Below are positions 26,005 through 35,065 of a DNA stretch of 64,000 nucleotides, one piece after another (within the stretch, counting starts at the first letter, position 1; each line of letters opens with the position of its first letter). Below the pieces are notes generated by a model. That model did not search any database. It saw only the letters and a program-made list of their open reading frames with translations, and was not told where the DNA came from. The stretch is taken from NCBI RefSeq assembly GCF_017810075.1, contig NZ_JADNYK010000005.1, positions 186,001-250,000 on the forward strand, in the 5' to 3' direction. The DNA comes from Pseudozobellia sp. WGM2. GTDB taxonomy: Bacteria; Bacteroidota; Bacteroidia; Flavobacteriales; Flavobacteriaceae. The position numbers were made by a program, and so were the translations under genes.

Positions 26005-26763
26005 TTAGTTAGATTCCTCGATAGGCAGTTTGTGCATTGCCGCAGCTGCTGCCCCGATGATGCCCGCGTGGTTCTGCAGTTGAGCAGGGACTACGGGGGT
26101 TTCTATTTTTATATAGTCTTTGAATTCATCAAAGTCTTTGGAGGCCCCACCACCCAAAAGAATTAGATCTGGTGATACGATAAGCTCAACATACTTCAAA
26201 AACTTGTTGAAACGTTTGCCCCATTTTTTATAGGATAAATTTTCACGTTCTTTGGCAGAACCCGCCGCCCAAAGCTCAATTTTCTTATATTTTTTATAGG
26301 GAATTTGTCCGAGTTCAAAATTAGGTATCAATTTACCATCTAAAAAGGCTCCGCTACCTAATCCTGTGCCTATAGTGATCATAATGACCAGACCTTCGGC
26401 ACCTTTGCCGATACCATAGTTCATTGAGGCGTACCCCGCAATATCGGCGTCGTTGACTACGGTAAAGTCTAGGCCAGTTTTATCTTCCAGCAGTTTTTCT
26501 ACGTTTACACCTAACCAGCTGGGGTCTAGATTTCCGGGTGATTTGCAGACCCCTTTTTTTATGACTGTCGGGAAACCGCAACCTACTTTTCCTTTGTAAT
26601 CGAAGTGCGAAACAATTTGAGCGATTACATCTGCCATTGCCTCGGGAGTACGTGATTTTGGGGTCGGTATGCGATGGCGTTCAGATATCATCTTACCTGA
26701 TTCGATATTTACTATACCACCTTTAATTCCAGAACCTCCAACATCAATACCCAGTACTTCCAT
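26005..26763 (-). CDS. ppgK: polyphosphate glucokinase (ROK family)
   Basis: PpgK phosphorylates glucose to glucose 6-phosphate using polyphosphate or ATP. The 252-residue ROK fold shows the phosphate-1 motif DVGGSGIKGG (7-16), substrate segment KSPGNLDPSW, catalytic Asp in VNDADIAGYA, phosphate-2 motif TIGTGLGSG and the ELGQI sugar-binding segment. It lacks the Cys-rich zinc motif of typical ROK glucokinases, as expected for PpgK. Polyphosphate use is inferred from family resemblance. It is in line with the upstream sulfatase, with 76 bases between them, and convergent with a lipoprotein gene. Confidence 0.87.
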   Translation of the reverse strand: MEVLGIDVGGSGIKGGIVNIESGKMISERHRIPTPKSRTPEAMADVIAQIVSHFDYKGKVGCGFPTVIKKGVCKSPGNLDPSWLGVNVEKLLEDKTGLDFTVVNDADIAGYASMNYGIGKGAEGLVIMITIGTGLGSGAFLDGKLIPNFELGQIPYKKYKKIELWAAGSAKERENLSYKKWGKRFNKFLKYVELIVSPDLILLGGGASKDFDEFKDYIKIETPVVPAQLQNHAGIIGAAAAAMHKLPIEESN

Positions 26764-26839
26764 TATTTAATTTTGTGTTTAGGTTGACAAAATAACAAAA
26801 ACTTTTAATAGTAGAGAAAGCTATGTCAAGCAATAGTTG

Positions 26840-28321
26840 TTATTCCTCTTTATCATACAGACCGGTATCACCTTTCTCTAAAAGTGGTGTAAGTTGTGCA
26901 ATAATATCGGGTCGTTCTTTCGCTAAGTTTTTATTTTCAAAATTCTCAATTTTATGATCGTATAATTCGACGGTCGGCTCTTCATCTCTATAATATTTTG
27001 TCAACCGGTATTCTGGGGTTCTTAAGGAGATTCCCTTTTTGTAATAACTATAGGCGACATCATTTCCTTTTAAAGATTTCGACTTCAATAAAGGTACTAA
27101 GCTGGCACCATCAAGATTTTCTTGACGTGATAAACCACCTAGCTCTAAAAGAGTAGGATAGAGGTCAACCGTTTCTACGATGTTATCGATCCGGTTTGGT
27201 TGATTTTCAAGTTCGGGGGCCTTTATAATCAGGGTGCTTTTGAGTGCATTTTCAAAAAGGGTGTGTTTGCCCCAAACCCGCTGATCGCCCAAATGCCAAC
27301 CATGATCGCCCCAGATGACCACTACGGTATTCTTATCTAAGCCCAAGGTCTTAAGTTCTTCGATCAATTTTCCTATTTGTGCATCAGCGTAACTAACGGA
27401 TGCCAGGTAGGCATGACGCAACTTTTGTGCATATTCTTTTGAAACGGGTTGGTTCAAACGTGCCTTTTCTTCCCCGAGGGCATATTGATTGAATTCACCA
27501 TTGTTTTGTAGGCTCGCCAGGTTGATGTTTTCGGGAATGTTACCATTCTGCGAGACTTTTATACTGTCTCGTTTATACAGATCCCAATATTTCTTTGGTG
27601 CATTAAAGGGAAGGTGTGGTTTAAAAAAACCGACCCCCATAAAAAAGGGTTTTTTTGAAGTTTTGAGTTCTTTCAGTTTTGCAACGGCAAGATTGGCGGT
27701 AAGCCCATCAGGGTAGCCCTCATCATTGGTTTCTCCTGCCTCGTACGGTTTAACCTGCTTATTCAGGCTTTGACGATTTTCACCGTTGGCATAAGCGAAA
27801 AAAGCGTTCCATCCTGTTTTCCATTTTCCAGGGTCAAAAAGTAATTCACTCCAGCTATAGGGCAGTTCCCTTTGGTTCGAAGGTTCTTCTTCGTAACCAT
27901 AGACCAGGCCATCTGCCGAATGCGAAATTTTTCCGATTCCGACGGTATGATAACCTTCTTGCTTAAACCGATGAAAAAAGCTTTCCGGTGATTTTTTCTC
28001 CGGTTGACCGGAAATTTCCATTTCAATGGCACGATTGCTAAGATGAATCGGTTTGTACGGTCTCATTCCAGTTATTAAAGCGTGACGTGAAGCCCCGCAT
28101 GTAGGCACTTGCACATAATGATGTGTAAAAAGGGAGCCAGAATTTGCTAGCGCGTTCATGTGTGGGGTAATGGCTTGGGAATTTTCAAATACCCCCAATT
28201 CATTGCGCAAATCATCGACTGCTATAAATAGAAAATTGGGCCGCTCTTTAGTTTCTATTGATTGCTCTGGCTCAATTACAAAACTGAAGAGAAACAGTAA
28301 AGTGAAAAGATATTTATACAT
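26840..28321 (-). CDS. secreted sulfatase, family S1 (iduronate-2-sulfatase-like, third)
   Basis: A signal peptide covers about the first 16 residues with no convincing lipobox. The metal-binding AVDDLRN (34-40) and FGly motif CGASR at 75-79 are followed by GIGKISH, FKPHLPFNAP (substrate-site His/Lys) and WGDHGWHLG. The pattern is close to the first sulfatase (3159-4613) and to iduronate-2-sulfatase-like enzymes. The start lies one base after the Nudix fusion stop, so the gene is co-transcribed with the Nudix fusion and ftsE, an odd pairing for a catabolic enzyme. The sulfated substrate is unknown. Confidence 0.88.
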   Translation of the reverse strand: MYKYLFTLLFLFSFVIEPEQSIETKERPNFLFIAVDDLRNELGVFENSQAITPHMNALANSGSLFTHHYVQVPTCGASRHALITGMRPYKPIHLSNRAIEMEISGQPEKKSPESFFHRFKQEGYHTVGIGKISHSADGLVYGYEEEPSNQRELPYSWSELLFDPGKWKTGWNAFFAYANGENRQSLNKQVKPYEAGETNDEGYPDGLTANLAVAKLKELKTSKKPFFMGVGFFKPHLPFNAPKKYWDLYKRDSIKVSQNGNIPENINLASLQNNGEFNQYALGEEKARLNQPVSKEYAQKLRHAYLASVSYADAQIGKLIEELKTLGLDKNTVVVIWGDHGWHLGDQRVWGKHTLFENALKSTLIIKAPELENQPNRIDNIVETVDLYPTLLELGGLSRQENLDGASLVPLLKSKSLKGNDVAYSYYKKGISLRTPEYRLTKYYRDEEPTVELYDHKIENFENKNLAKERPDIIAQLTPLLEKGDTGLYDKEE

Positions 28322-28322
28322 A

Positions 28323-29138
28323 TTAAATTAGTTTCCCGTTTTCTTTGAGTACATCAAAAATTAAGGTATCAACTTCTGAAACTTTCTCGCTATCGTCATA
28401 ATTTAGCCAAGCCATTTCTTCAATCTCTGAAGCTGGAACGAGATTACCTCTATACAGTGCCGAATAACATGTCATTCGAACCAAAACTCCCGGTTTGTGG
28501 CTATCGGCTTGAGCTTCGAATATACCTATAAATTGCATGGTTGCAAGTTCGATTTCAACGCTCAATTCTTCCTGTATTTCGCGAAAGAGTGTCTGCGCAT
28601 CAGATTCGCCTATTTCCCTTTTTCCTCCAGGGATGTAAAACTTATCTCTACCACGGTTTCGGGCTACAAGAATTTTTCCATCTACAATATGGATCCACGC
28701 TAGTTTGTCAATTATATTTTGGGAAGGTTCAATATAATAATCTATAGAATTTAGTGAATGGTTCGGATCGATAATATCCAATATTTTATCAATCAACCTT
28801 CCTTGCCAAGTTAAAGTCCCTAATTTTTTATTTCTGCCCAAGGCACTTGAGATGGTCTCGTCTCGATTTCCGAATTTATACCCTCCGCGCTTCATCCAAA
28901 GAACATTAAGTAAATGTTGCATGAGTACATTGCCCAACTGGTCTACGGAAATGGCAATTTTAAGGAAAAATTCTCCAATACCACGAATTCCTTTAGTAAC
29001 AAAAGTGTGAAGAATACCGTAAACGAAACCAAGTGGCCCAGTAACTAAAATGAGCACAATGGATATTAGAAAAAGTAAAGCGCCTATAAACGGATTTACT
29101 TTTTTATCTGCCGTATAGGTTCTCTTTTTAAATATCAT
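28323..29138 (-). CDS. membrane-anchored Nudix hydrolase fusion
   Basis: The first 135 residues hold two membrane helices (about 18-40 and 45-70) and the segment SVDQLGNVLMQ..DETISSALG..DPNHSLNSI. That word pattern resembles a small phage or prophage protein family (DETISSRxGK...LDPxHC). The last 130 residues are a Nudix domain with the box GGKREIGESDAQTLFREIQEEL-like residues at about 187-209: the Gly, Glu, and REIQEEL positions are all present. Nudix enzymes hydrolyse nucleoside-diphosphate derivatives. No frameshift joins the halves. It lies between ftsE and the sulfatase with 18 and 1 base spacing. Fusion is read directly; the phage resemblance is from memory. Confidence 0.75.
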   Translation of the reverse strand: MIFKKRTYTADKKVNPFIGALLFLISIVLILVTGPLGFVYGILHTFVTKGIRGIGEFFLKIAISVDQLGNVLMQHLLNVLWMKRGGYKFGNRDETISSALGRNKKLGTLTWQGRLIDKILDIIDPNHSLNSIDYYIEPSQNIIDKLAWIHIVDGKILVARNRGRDKFYIPGGKREIGESDAQTLFREIQEELSVEIELATMQFIGIFEAQADSHKPGVLVRMTCYSALYRGNLVPASEIEEMAWLNYDDSEKVSEVDTLIFDVLKENGKLI

Positions 29139-29156
29139 AGTTTGGCAGGCTGAATT

Positions 29157-29840
29157 TTATATGGCGCGCTGAACCACCTCAAAAATTTTGTTTCCGTCAC
29201 ATTTAAGGGTTTTCGAGGGGTACTTGAGAATAAGTGCATAGTCATGCGTTGCCATAAGAATCGAGCGGCCCGATTTGTGTATTTCTTGTAGCACCTTCAT
29301 AACTTCTACACTGGTCTGGGGGTCTAAATTTCCTGTAGGTTCATCTGCCAGAATAAGATCGGGGTCGTTCAAGAGAGCACGGGCAATGGCGACACGCTGC
29401 TGCTCACCACCGGAAAGTTCATGTGGAAACTTGAACCCTTTCGTCTTCATGCCAACTTTTGAAAGTACATCTTCAATCTTCTGGTTCATTTTAGGTCTGT
29501 CTTTCCAGCCGGTCGCCTTTAGTACAAAATAGAGGTTATTATTGATGTTTCTATCGGGCAACAATTTAAAATCTTGAAAGACGATGCCTATTTTTCTCCT
29601 GAGATAGGGTATGTCTTTCTCCCGTAATTTTTTAAGGTCGAAACCGACAATGCTTCCCGTGCCATTTCGAAGGGGAAGGTCGCCATAAAGTGTTTTCATG
29701 AAACTACTTTTTCCGCTACCGGTCTTTCCGATTAAATAAACAAATTCACCTTTTTGAACATCAAGGCTTACATCGTTGAGTACAAGACTTTCTTTCTGAA
29801 AAATTGAGGCATCTTTTAATTCTAAAATGGTTTCTGACAT
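29157..29840 (-). CDS. ftsE: cell-division ATP-binding protein FtsE
   Basis: FtsE is the cytoplasmic ATPase of the FtsEX complex that controls septal peptidoglycan hydrolases. The sequence has Walker [10 protein letters not shown] (about 38-46), Q loop FQDFKLLPD, signature LSGGEQQR (about 142-149), Walker [13 protein letters not shown] and the switch His in MATHDY. The FQDFKLL and GDLPLRNG words are typical of FtsE rather than LolD. The partner ftsX is not in the window, so the two are separated in this genome. Downstream genes are the Nudix fusion and a sulfatase. Confidence 0.9.
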   Translation of the reverse strand: MSETILELKDASIFQKESLVLNDVSLDVQKGEFVYLIGKTGSGKSSFMKTLYGDLPLRNGTGSIVGFDLKKLREKDIPYLRRKIGIVFQDFKLLPDRNINNNLYFVLKATGWKDRPKMNQKIEDVLSKVGMKTKGFKFPHELSGGEQQRVAIARALLNDPDLILADEPTGNLDPQTSVEVMKVLQEIHKSGRSILMATHDYALILKYPSKTLKCDGNKIFEVVQRAI

Positions 29841-30077
29841 AATTTGGGCAGTGCGTTTTATGCTAAAAGTTTGTCAACATGTCGCGACTCTGTTTATTTG
29901 GCCGCAGAATTTATGAAGGTAGACTTTTGTTGATATAAAAGTAATAAGTTCATTGGTAACGGAATAGGCTGTTTTACAAAAATCTTTTTCTTTTGTTAAG
30001 CATTATTTAATTGTCTGAATATACTTTGGTACAATATTCGACGTTATTAAAATTAATAATAAGGTTAGTAGAACACT

Positions 30078-33000
30078 ATGCTGAAAAAAATCACCGTTTT
30101 AATTCCCATCTTCTTGGGAACGGTCGCTATTGGAACATCCCAAGAGACCAAAATCTATACCCACGACAAAAAAGAATATCAAGATGCCCTTGCGCTTTAT
30201 CACAATGAGCAGTATCAGGCGGCACAGACCATTTTTTCAAAAGTAAAGGATAACTCCGATGATTTAGAAACCAAGTCGAACAGTGCCTATTATGAGGCTA
30301 ATGCGGCGGTACGTTTGAATCAATTGGGTGCCGATCGCTTAATGGAAGATTTTGTCGCCAAATACCCGACTTCAACGAAGCGTAACTCCGCTTACGTAGA
30401 TGTTGCAGAATACTATTTTGAAACCGGTAAATATCCTTATGCCCTTAAGTGGTACAATAAAGTAGATCAAGGTGTATTATCTCGCCAAGAAATGGACAAG
30501 TTCAATTTCAACTACGGGTACTCGCTTTTTTCCTCTGGAAAGCAGAAAGAGGCCGAGCGTTATTTGCAAAAAGTAGAGAGTTCTGCAGTTTATGGTTCTC
30601 AGGCCAAATATTATCAGGGTTATATTGCCTATCAGCAAGATGATTATGAAACGGCAAACCAGCGTTTTGATGAAATTCAAGATCCTGAAATTCTGGAAGA
30701 AAAAATGGATTACTACCAAGCGGATATGAATTTTAAGCTCGGTAAGTTCGAAGAGGCATTGGCCTTGGCAAAAAAGCAGATGGCCAAAGGTGATCGTAAA
30801 GAAAAATCGGAACTGAGCAAAATAATTGGTGAGAGCTATTTTAATATGGGCCAATATGCCAATGCGATACCTTATTTAGAAGATTATCAAGGCAAAAGAG
30901 GAAAGTGGAACAATACCGATTTCTATCTCTTAGGATATTCATATTACAAACAGGGCGATTACGCCAATGCGGTACAGCAGTTTAACAAGATTATAGACGG
31001 CACCAACAGTGTGTCACAAAATGCCTATTACCATCTAGCGGAATGCTATCTGAAGTTAGATAAGAAGCAAGAAGCCCTAAATGCTTTTAGAAATGCATCG
31101 CAAATGGATTTTTCTGAGGATATTCAAAAAGATGCCAACCTTAATTATGCACGTTTGAGCTATGAGGTAGGTAATGCCTATGAACCCGTGCCTAAGGTAA
31201 TAAGTGATTATCTGGCGAAGTACCCGAATGATGGTGCCACGGAAGAAATGCAAAACCTCTTGGTAGATTCATATATCACTTCGAAAAATTTTGAAGGGGC
31301 AATGGAACTGTTGGAGAAGAACAGAAATTATGCCAGTAAAGAAACCTATCAAAAAGTGGCGTACTACCGGGCAATAGAGCTTTTTATGAACGATGAGTAT
31401 GCAGATGCGGCAGATAATTTTCGAAAATCGTTGGATAATGCCGAAAACTCCCTTTTTAAAGCACGCGCCAATTACTGGAAAGCTGAATCGGAATATCTGT
31501 TGAATAATTTTGACGCCGCTTTGGTCGATTATATTCAGTTTCAGCAAAACCCTTCCGCTAGTTCGACCGAAGAATTTAAAGACTTGAATTACAATCTGGC
31601 CTATACATATTTTAAGTTGAAAGACTATGGTAATGCTGTTTCGTATTTCACCGATTTTACAGGTTCTGGTACTACAGATACTCAGAAATTATATGATGGC
31701 TATTTGAGATTGGGTGATAGTTATTTTGTGACCAGCAAGTATTGGCCAGCCATTGAAACTTACAACAAGGCTTTGGCCTTAACTGGTCCTGAAAAAGATT
31801 ATGCCGCTTTTCAAAAAGCGATCAGTTATGGTTTTGTAGACCGAAGAGACACTAAAATTGAAGAGTTGAGATCTTTTGTTTCTTCATACCCAAGATCAAC
31901 CTTAAAAGACGATGCCCTTTTTGAATTGGCGAATACGTTGGTTTCGGCAGGTCAAGAACAACAGGGCTTGAAAACCTATGATCGAATGATCAATGAATAT
32001 AAGGGCAGCTCTTTGGTGCCACAGGCCATGATGCGACAAGGGCTTGTACATTATAATGCGAACAGAAATGAACAAGCATTGAGCAAGTTTAAGGCGGTTG
32101 TGAATAACTTCCCTAACACTCAAGAAGCTATTCAGGCGGTGTCAACTGCCAAATTGATTTATGTTGATTTAGGTAGGGTAGATGAATATGCCGCTTGGGT
32201 ACAGAATGTCGACTTTATAGAGGTTACCGATGCCGAGCTTGACAATGCTACATTTGAATCGGCCGACAAACAGAACCTAGAAGGTAAAAAAGATGCGGCC
32301 ATCCGTGGATACGAAAAATATATAGAGCAGTTTCCTAACGGGTTGAATGCGGTAAAGGCCAATTTTAATTTGGCACAACTCTATTTTGCCAAAGGTGATA
32401 AGGGCAAGGCGTTACCAAACTACAAATTTGTTGCCGATAAAGCCGGTAGCGAATATGCAGAGCAGGCCTTGACAAGGGTTTGTGAAATCTATATCGGTCA
32501 AGATGATTACACTTCCGCTTTGCCGTATCTAAAACGTCTGGAAAACCAAGCAGATATTCAACAGAATCGAACATTTGCGCAGTCGAACCTTATGAAAGGG
32601 TATTATGAGCAAAAAAATTATGACCAGACCCTTGCCTATGCCGATAAGGTCTTGGCTACCCCGACCATAGACAATCGAATAAAGAGTGATGCGCATATCA
32701 TGATTGCAAGATCGGCAGTTGCCACTGGCAATGAGACAAAGGCAGAAAGTGCCTACGCTACGGTCTTGACCATAGCTTCTGGTTCGACAGCGGCGGAAGC
32801 CCTTTATTACAATGCTTACTTTAAGCACAAGAAGCAAGATTTTGAAGGTTCGAATATATCAGTACAAAAACTGGCTAAAGACTACTCGAGCTATAAAGAG
32901 TGGGGTGGAAAAGGTCTGATTATCATGGCTAAAAACTTTTATGCCTTAGGTGATGCCTATCAGGCTACCTATATTTTAGATAGTGTGGTTTCCAATTTCA

Positions 33001-33101
33001 GTCAGTTCCCGGAAGTGGTTACGGAGGCTAAAGGAGAACTATCTATTATCAAGGCTAAAGAGGCGCAAAGTAATTCTTCGGTAAGAACAAATGAAAATTA
33101 A
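30078..33101 (+). CDS. large secreted tetratricopeptide-repeat protein
   Basis: A signal peptide ends near GTSQ (about residue 22). The remaining 980 residues are continuous TPR and Sel1-like helical hairpins, recognisable by repeats such as GKYPYALKWYNKV, YKQGDYANAVQQFNKI and AKGDKGKALPNYKFV. Tandem TPRs of this size serve as periplasmic scaffolds. The downstream gene encodes an outer-membrane barrel and follows within 86 bases (or overlaps if an earlier ATG is used), so the two likely act together at the cell envelope. The substrate or process is unknown. It is divergent from ftsE over 237 bases. Confidence 0.85.
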   Translation: MLKKITVLIPIFLGTVAIGTSQETKIYTHDKKEYQDALALYHNEQYQAAQTIFSKVKDNSDDLETKSNSAYYEANAAVRLNQLGADRLMEDFVAKYPTSTKRNSAYVDVAEYYFETGKYPYALKWYNKVDQGVLSRQEMDKFNFNYGYSLFSSGKQKEAERYLQKVESSAVYGSQAKYYQGYIAYQQDDYETANQRFDEIQDPEILEEKMDYYQADMNFKLGKFEEALALAKKQMAKGDRKEKSELSKIIGESYFNMGQYANAIPYLEDYQGKRGKWNNTDFYLLGYSYYKQGDYANAVQQFNKIIDGTNSVSQNAYYHLAECYLKLDKKQEALNAFRNASQMDFSEDIQKDANLNYARLSYEVGNAYEPVPKVISDYLAKYPNDGATEEMQNLLVDSYITSKNFEGAMELLEKNRNYASKETYQKVAYYRAIELFMNDEYADAADNFRKSLDNAENSLFKARANYWKAESEYLLNNFDAALVDYIQFQQNPSASSTEEFKDLNYNLAYTYFKLKDYGNAVSYFTDFTGSGTTDTQKLYDGYLRLGDSYFVTSKYWPAIETYNKALALTGPEKDYAAFQKAISYGFVDRRDTKIEELRSFVSSYPRSTLKDDALFELANTLVSAGQEQQGLKTYDRMINEYKGSSLVPQAMMRQGLVHYNANRNEQALSKFKAVVNNFPNTQEAIQAVSTAKLIYVDLGRVDEYAAWVQNVDFIEVTDAELDNATFESADKQNLEGKKDAAIRGYEKYIEQFPNGLNAVKANFNLAQLYFAKGDKGKALPNYKFVADKAGSEYAEQALTRVCEIYIGQDDYTSALPYLKRLENQADIQQNRTFAQSNLMKGYYEQKNYDQTLAYADKVLATPTIDNRIKSDAHIMIARSAVATGNETKAESAYATVLTIASGSTAAEALYYNAYFKHKKQDFEGSNISVQKLAKDYSSYKEWGGKGLIIMAKNFYALGDAYQATYILDSVVSNFSQFPEVVTEAKGELSIIKAKEAQSNSSVRTNEN

Positions 33102-33186
33102 GTCGAGCATAATGACGGTAGAAAGAATAGGAGATATCTCGACTCAGGGCCTTAATGAAAATAAAATGTCAAATAAAGAACACACA

Positions 33187-34944
33187 ATGCTCAAACATAT
33201 AAAAATTATAATACTCTTGTTTTTGGGTTTGTCACAAACCATAAGTGCCCAAGAAGAAGAGGAAAAGGATGATATCGGTACTGAAACCGTAACGGTTACC
33301 AAAGCGTATACCCCAACGATTTCAGATGCTTTTAAAATCAAGTCTACTCCTAATCTAAACGATTCAATCGTACTTCAGAAAAAGAAAATTGAATATAATA
33401 TATTTTCGGTTCCGGTGGCATCGACTTTTACCCCGGCTAAGGGGCAAGCTTCGGCTGTAAAGAAAACACCTCCACCGGTTTTATACAATTCTTATGCGTC
33501 GGGCGGAGGCGGTAACCCTGCCAATGTGATGGGCAAATTTTACACCAGCAAGACCATTGACCGTGAGTCGGGTTATACCATCGGTTTAGATCATAGTTCA
33601 TCTCGGGGTGATATAGATGGGGTTGCTTTAGATAATATTTATTCAAACTCAAAACTGGATGCTGCCTATATTAAAAGAGACCGCGATTTCGATTGGGGCG
33701 CAGATATTAGTGCTCAGCACCAACTCTATAATTGGTATGGCATACCTGATGGTGTTTTTACCGAAGAAATCGTCAACTCGATAGAAGAGCGTCAAAACTA
33801 TTTTAAGGCCGGTGCAGGCGGTTATATCAATATGGAGGATTCTTATTTTGAAAATGCAAAATTAAACTATAGACGTTTTTGGGACGCTACTAAATCTGGC
33901 GAAAATAGGGCTGTTTTTGAAACAGGTCTTGGTTTTCCCGTTGCGGAAGAAAAGCTTGAAATCAAGGCTGAAGCCGACTTTGTAAACGGAAAATTTGAAA
34001 ATTCAAGTCTGAACAATCAGAGCAGTGTACCAGGTATAAAATATAGCAATCTACAGGTGGGCCTGAGTCCAAACCTTGTGATGGCGGGCGAAGACTATTC
34101 CCTTAATTTAGGGGTTAAACTGGTGTATGGGTTAGATATGGAAAACAGCGATAGCAATTTTTATATCTATCCATCAGTTTCAGCGTCTTATCGGTTACTT
34201 GATGAAACTGCTATTGTATATGGTGGGGTAGAAGGCGACCGTAAACAAAATTCATATTATGGCTTTGTTGAAGAGAATCCTTATGTGTCACCGACTCTTA
34301 CTATTCAACCAACCGATAAACAATATGATGGTTATGTAGGTCTAAAGGGGCAACTACTTCCGAATTTGAGTTATAATGTAAAAGCTTCTTATACTGCAGA
34401 GAACCGTATTCCACTATTTAAATTAAACCCGCAGAACACTTTACGTGACGATGAAAAGGGGTATTTCTATGGTAATTCTTTTGAAGTGTTCTACGATGAC
34501 ATGAAGACCATTGGTGTCTTTGGCGAATTGAATGTCGATGTTAATAGAAATTTTACTTTAGGTGTCAATGCGGAATATTTTAATTATAACACCGAAACCG
34601 ACAACCCGGCATGGAATCTTCCAGAACTTAAAGGTTCACTTTTCATGGACTATCAAATTGGAGAAAAATGGTATGCCGGAGCAAACCTCTTTTACGTAGG
34701 TAGTCGAGAAGATGTGGCAACTATCGCCAATGCATCGGGTGTGCCATCAAGCTTTACTGCTGAAATTATAGAGCTTGATTCTTACTTTGATGCTAATGCG
34801 CATATTGGTTACCGTTGGAACGATCAGCTCTCCTTTTTTCTGAAAGCTGCTAATATAGCCAATAACAACTATCAACGATGGGCCAATTATCCCGTACAAG
34901 GGCTACAGATTTTGGGCGGGGCTACATATAAATTTGATTTATAG
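33187..34944 (+). CDS. outer-membrane beta-barrel protein (TonB receptor-like), partner of the TPR protein
   Basis: ATG at 33187 starts MLKHIKIIILLFLGLSQTIS, a clean signal peptide; ATG at 33091 overlaps the TPR gene by 11 bases but would put 32 polar residues ahead of it. The mature protein begins with EEEEKDD, then TETVTVTKAYTPTISDAFK, which looks like the remnant of a TonB box or plug start; no full plug is seen. The remaining 520 residues are beta-barrel strands with many aromatic girdle residues and end GGATYKFDL. Likely an outer-membrane barrel working with the TPR scaffold. It is often annotated as TonB-dependent receptor in Flavobacteriia. Confidence 0.75.
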   Translation: MLKHIKIIILLFLGLSQTISAQEEEEKDDIGTETVTVTKAYTPTISDAFKIKSTPNLNDSIVLQKKKIEYNIFSVPVASTFTPAKGQASAVKKTPPPVLYNSYASGGGGNPANVMGKFYTSKTIDRESGYTIGLDHSSSRGDIDGVALDNIYSNSKLDAAYIKRDRDFDWGADISAQHQLYNWYGIPDGVFTEEIVNSIEERQNYFKAGAGGYINMEDSYFENAKLNYRRFWDATKSGENRAVFETGLGFPVAEEKLEIKAEADFVNGKFENSSLNNQSSVPGIKYSNLQVGLSPNLVMAGEDYSLNLGVKLVYGLDMENSDSNFYIYPSVSASYRLLDETAIVYGGVEGDRKQNSYYGFVEENPYVSPTLTIQPTDKQYDGYVGLKGQLLPNLSYNVKASYTAENRIPLFKLNPQNTLRDDEKGYFYGNSFEVFYDDMKTIGVFGELNVDVNRNFTLGVNAEYFNYNTETDNPAWNLPELKGSLFMDYQIGEKWYAGANLFYVGSREDVATIANASGVPSSFTAEIIELDSYFDANAHIGYRWNDQLSFFLKAANIANNNYQRWANYPVQGLQILGGATYKFDL

Positions 34945-35026
34945 GGATTTTAGTAGTGTGAGAAGCACATAAACCGATTTTAAAGGGTACTTGTCTATTG
35001 CAATAGGGGTATTCTTAGCTATTGGT

Positions 35027-35034
35027 TATTTTTG
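35027..35034 (+). promoter_or_regulatory. -7 promoter element of the diheme lipoprotein gene
   Basis: TATTTTTG matches TAnnTTTG exactly and lies 31 bases before the ATG at 35066. A -33 TTG at the standard distance is not evident. Confidence 0.45.
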
Positions 35035-35065
35035 TTGTAATTGCTATTGAAGATAATTATTAACT

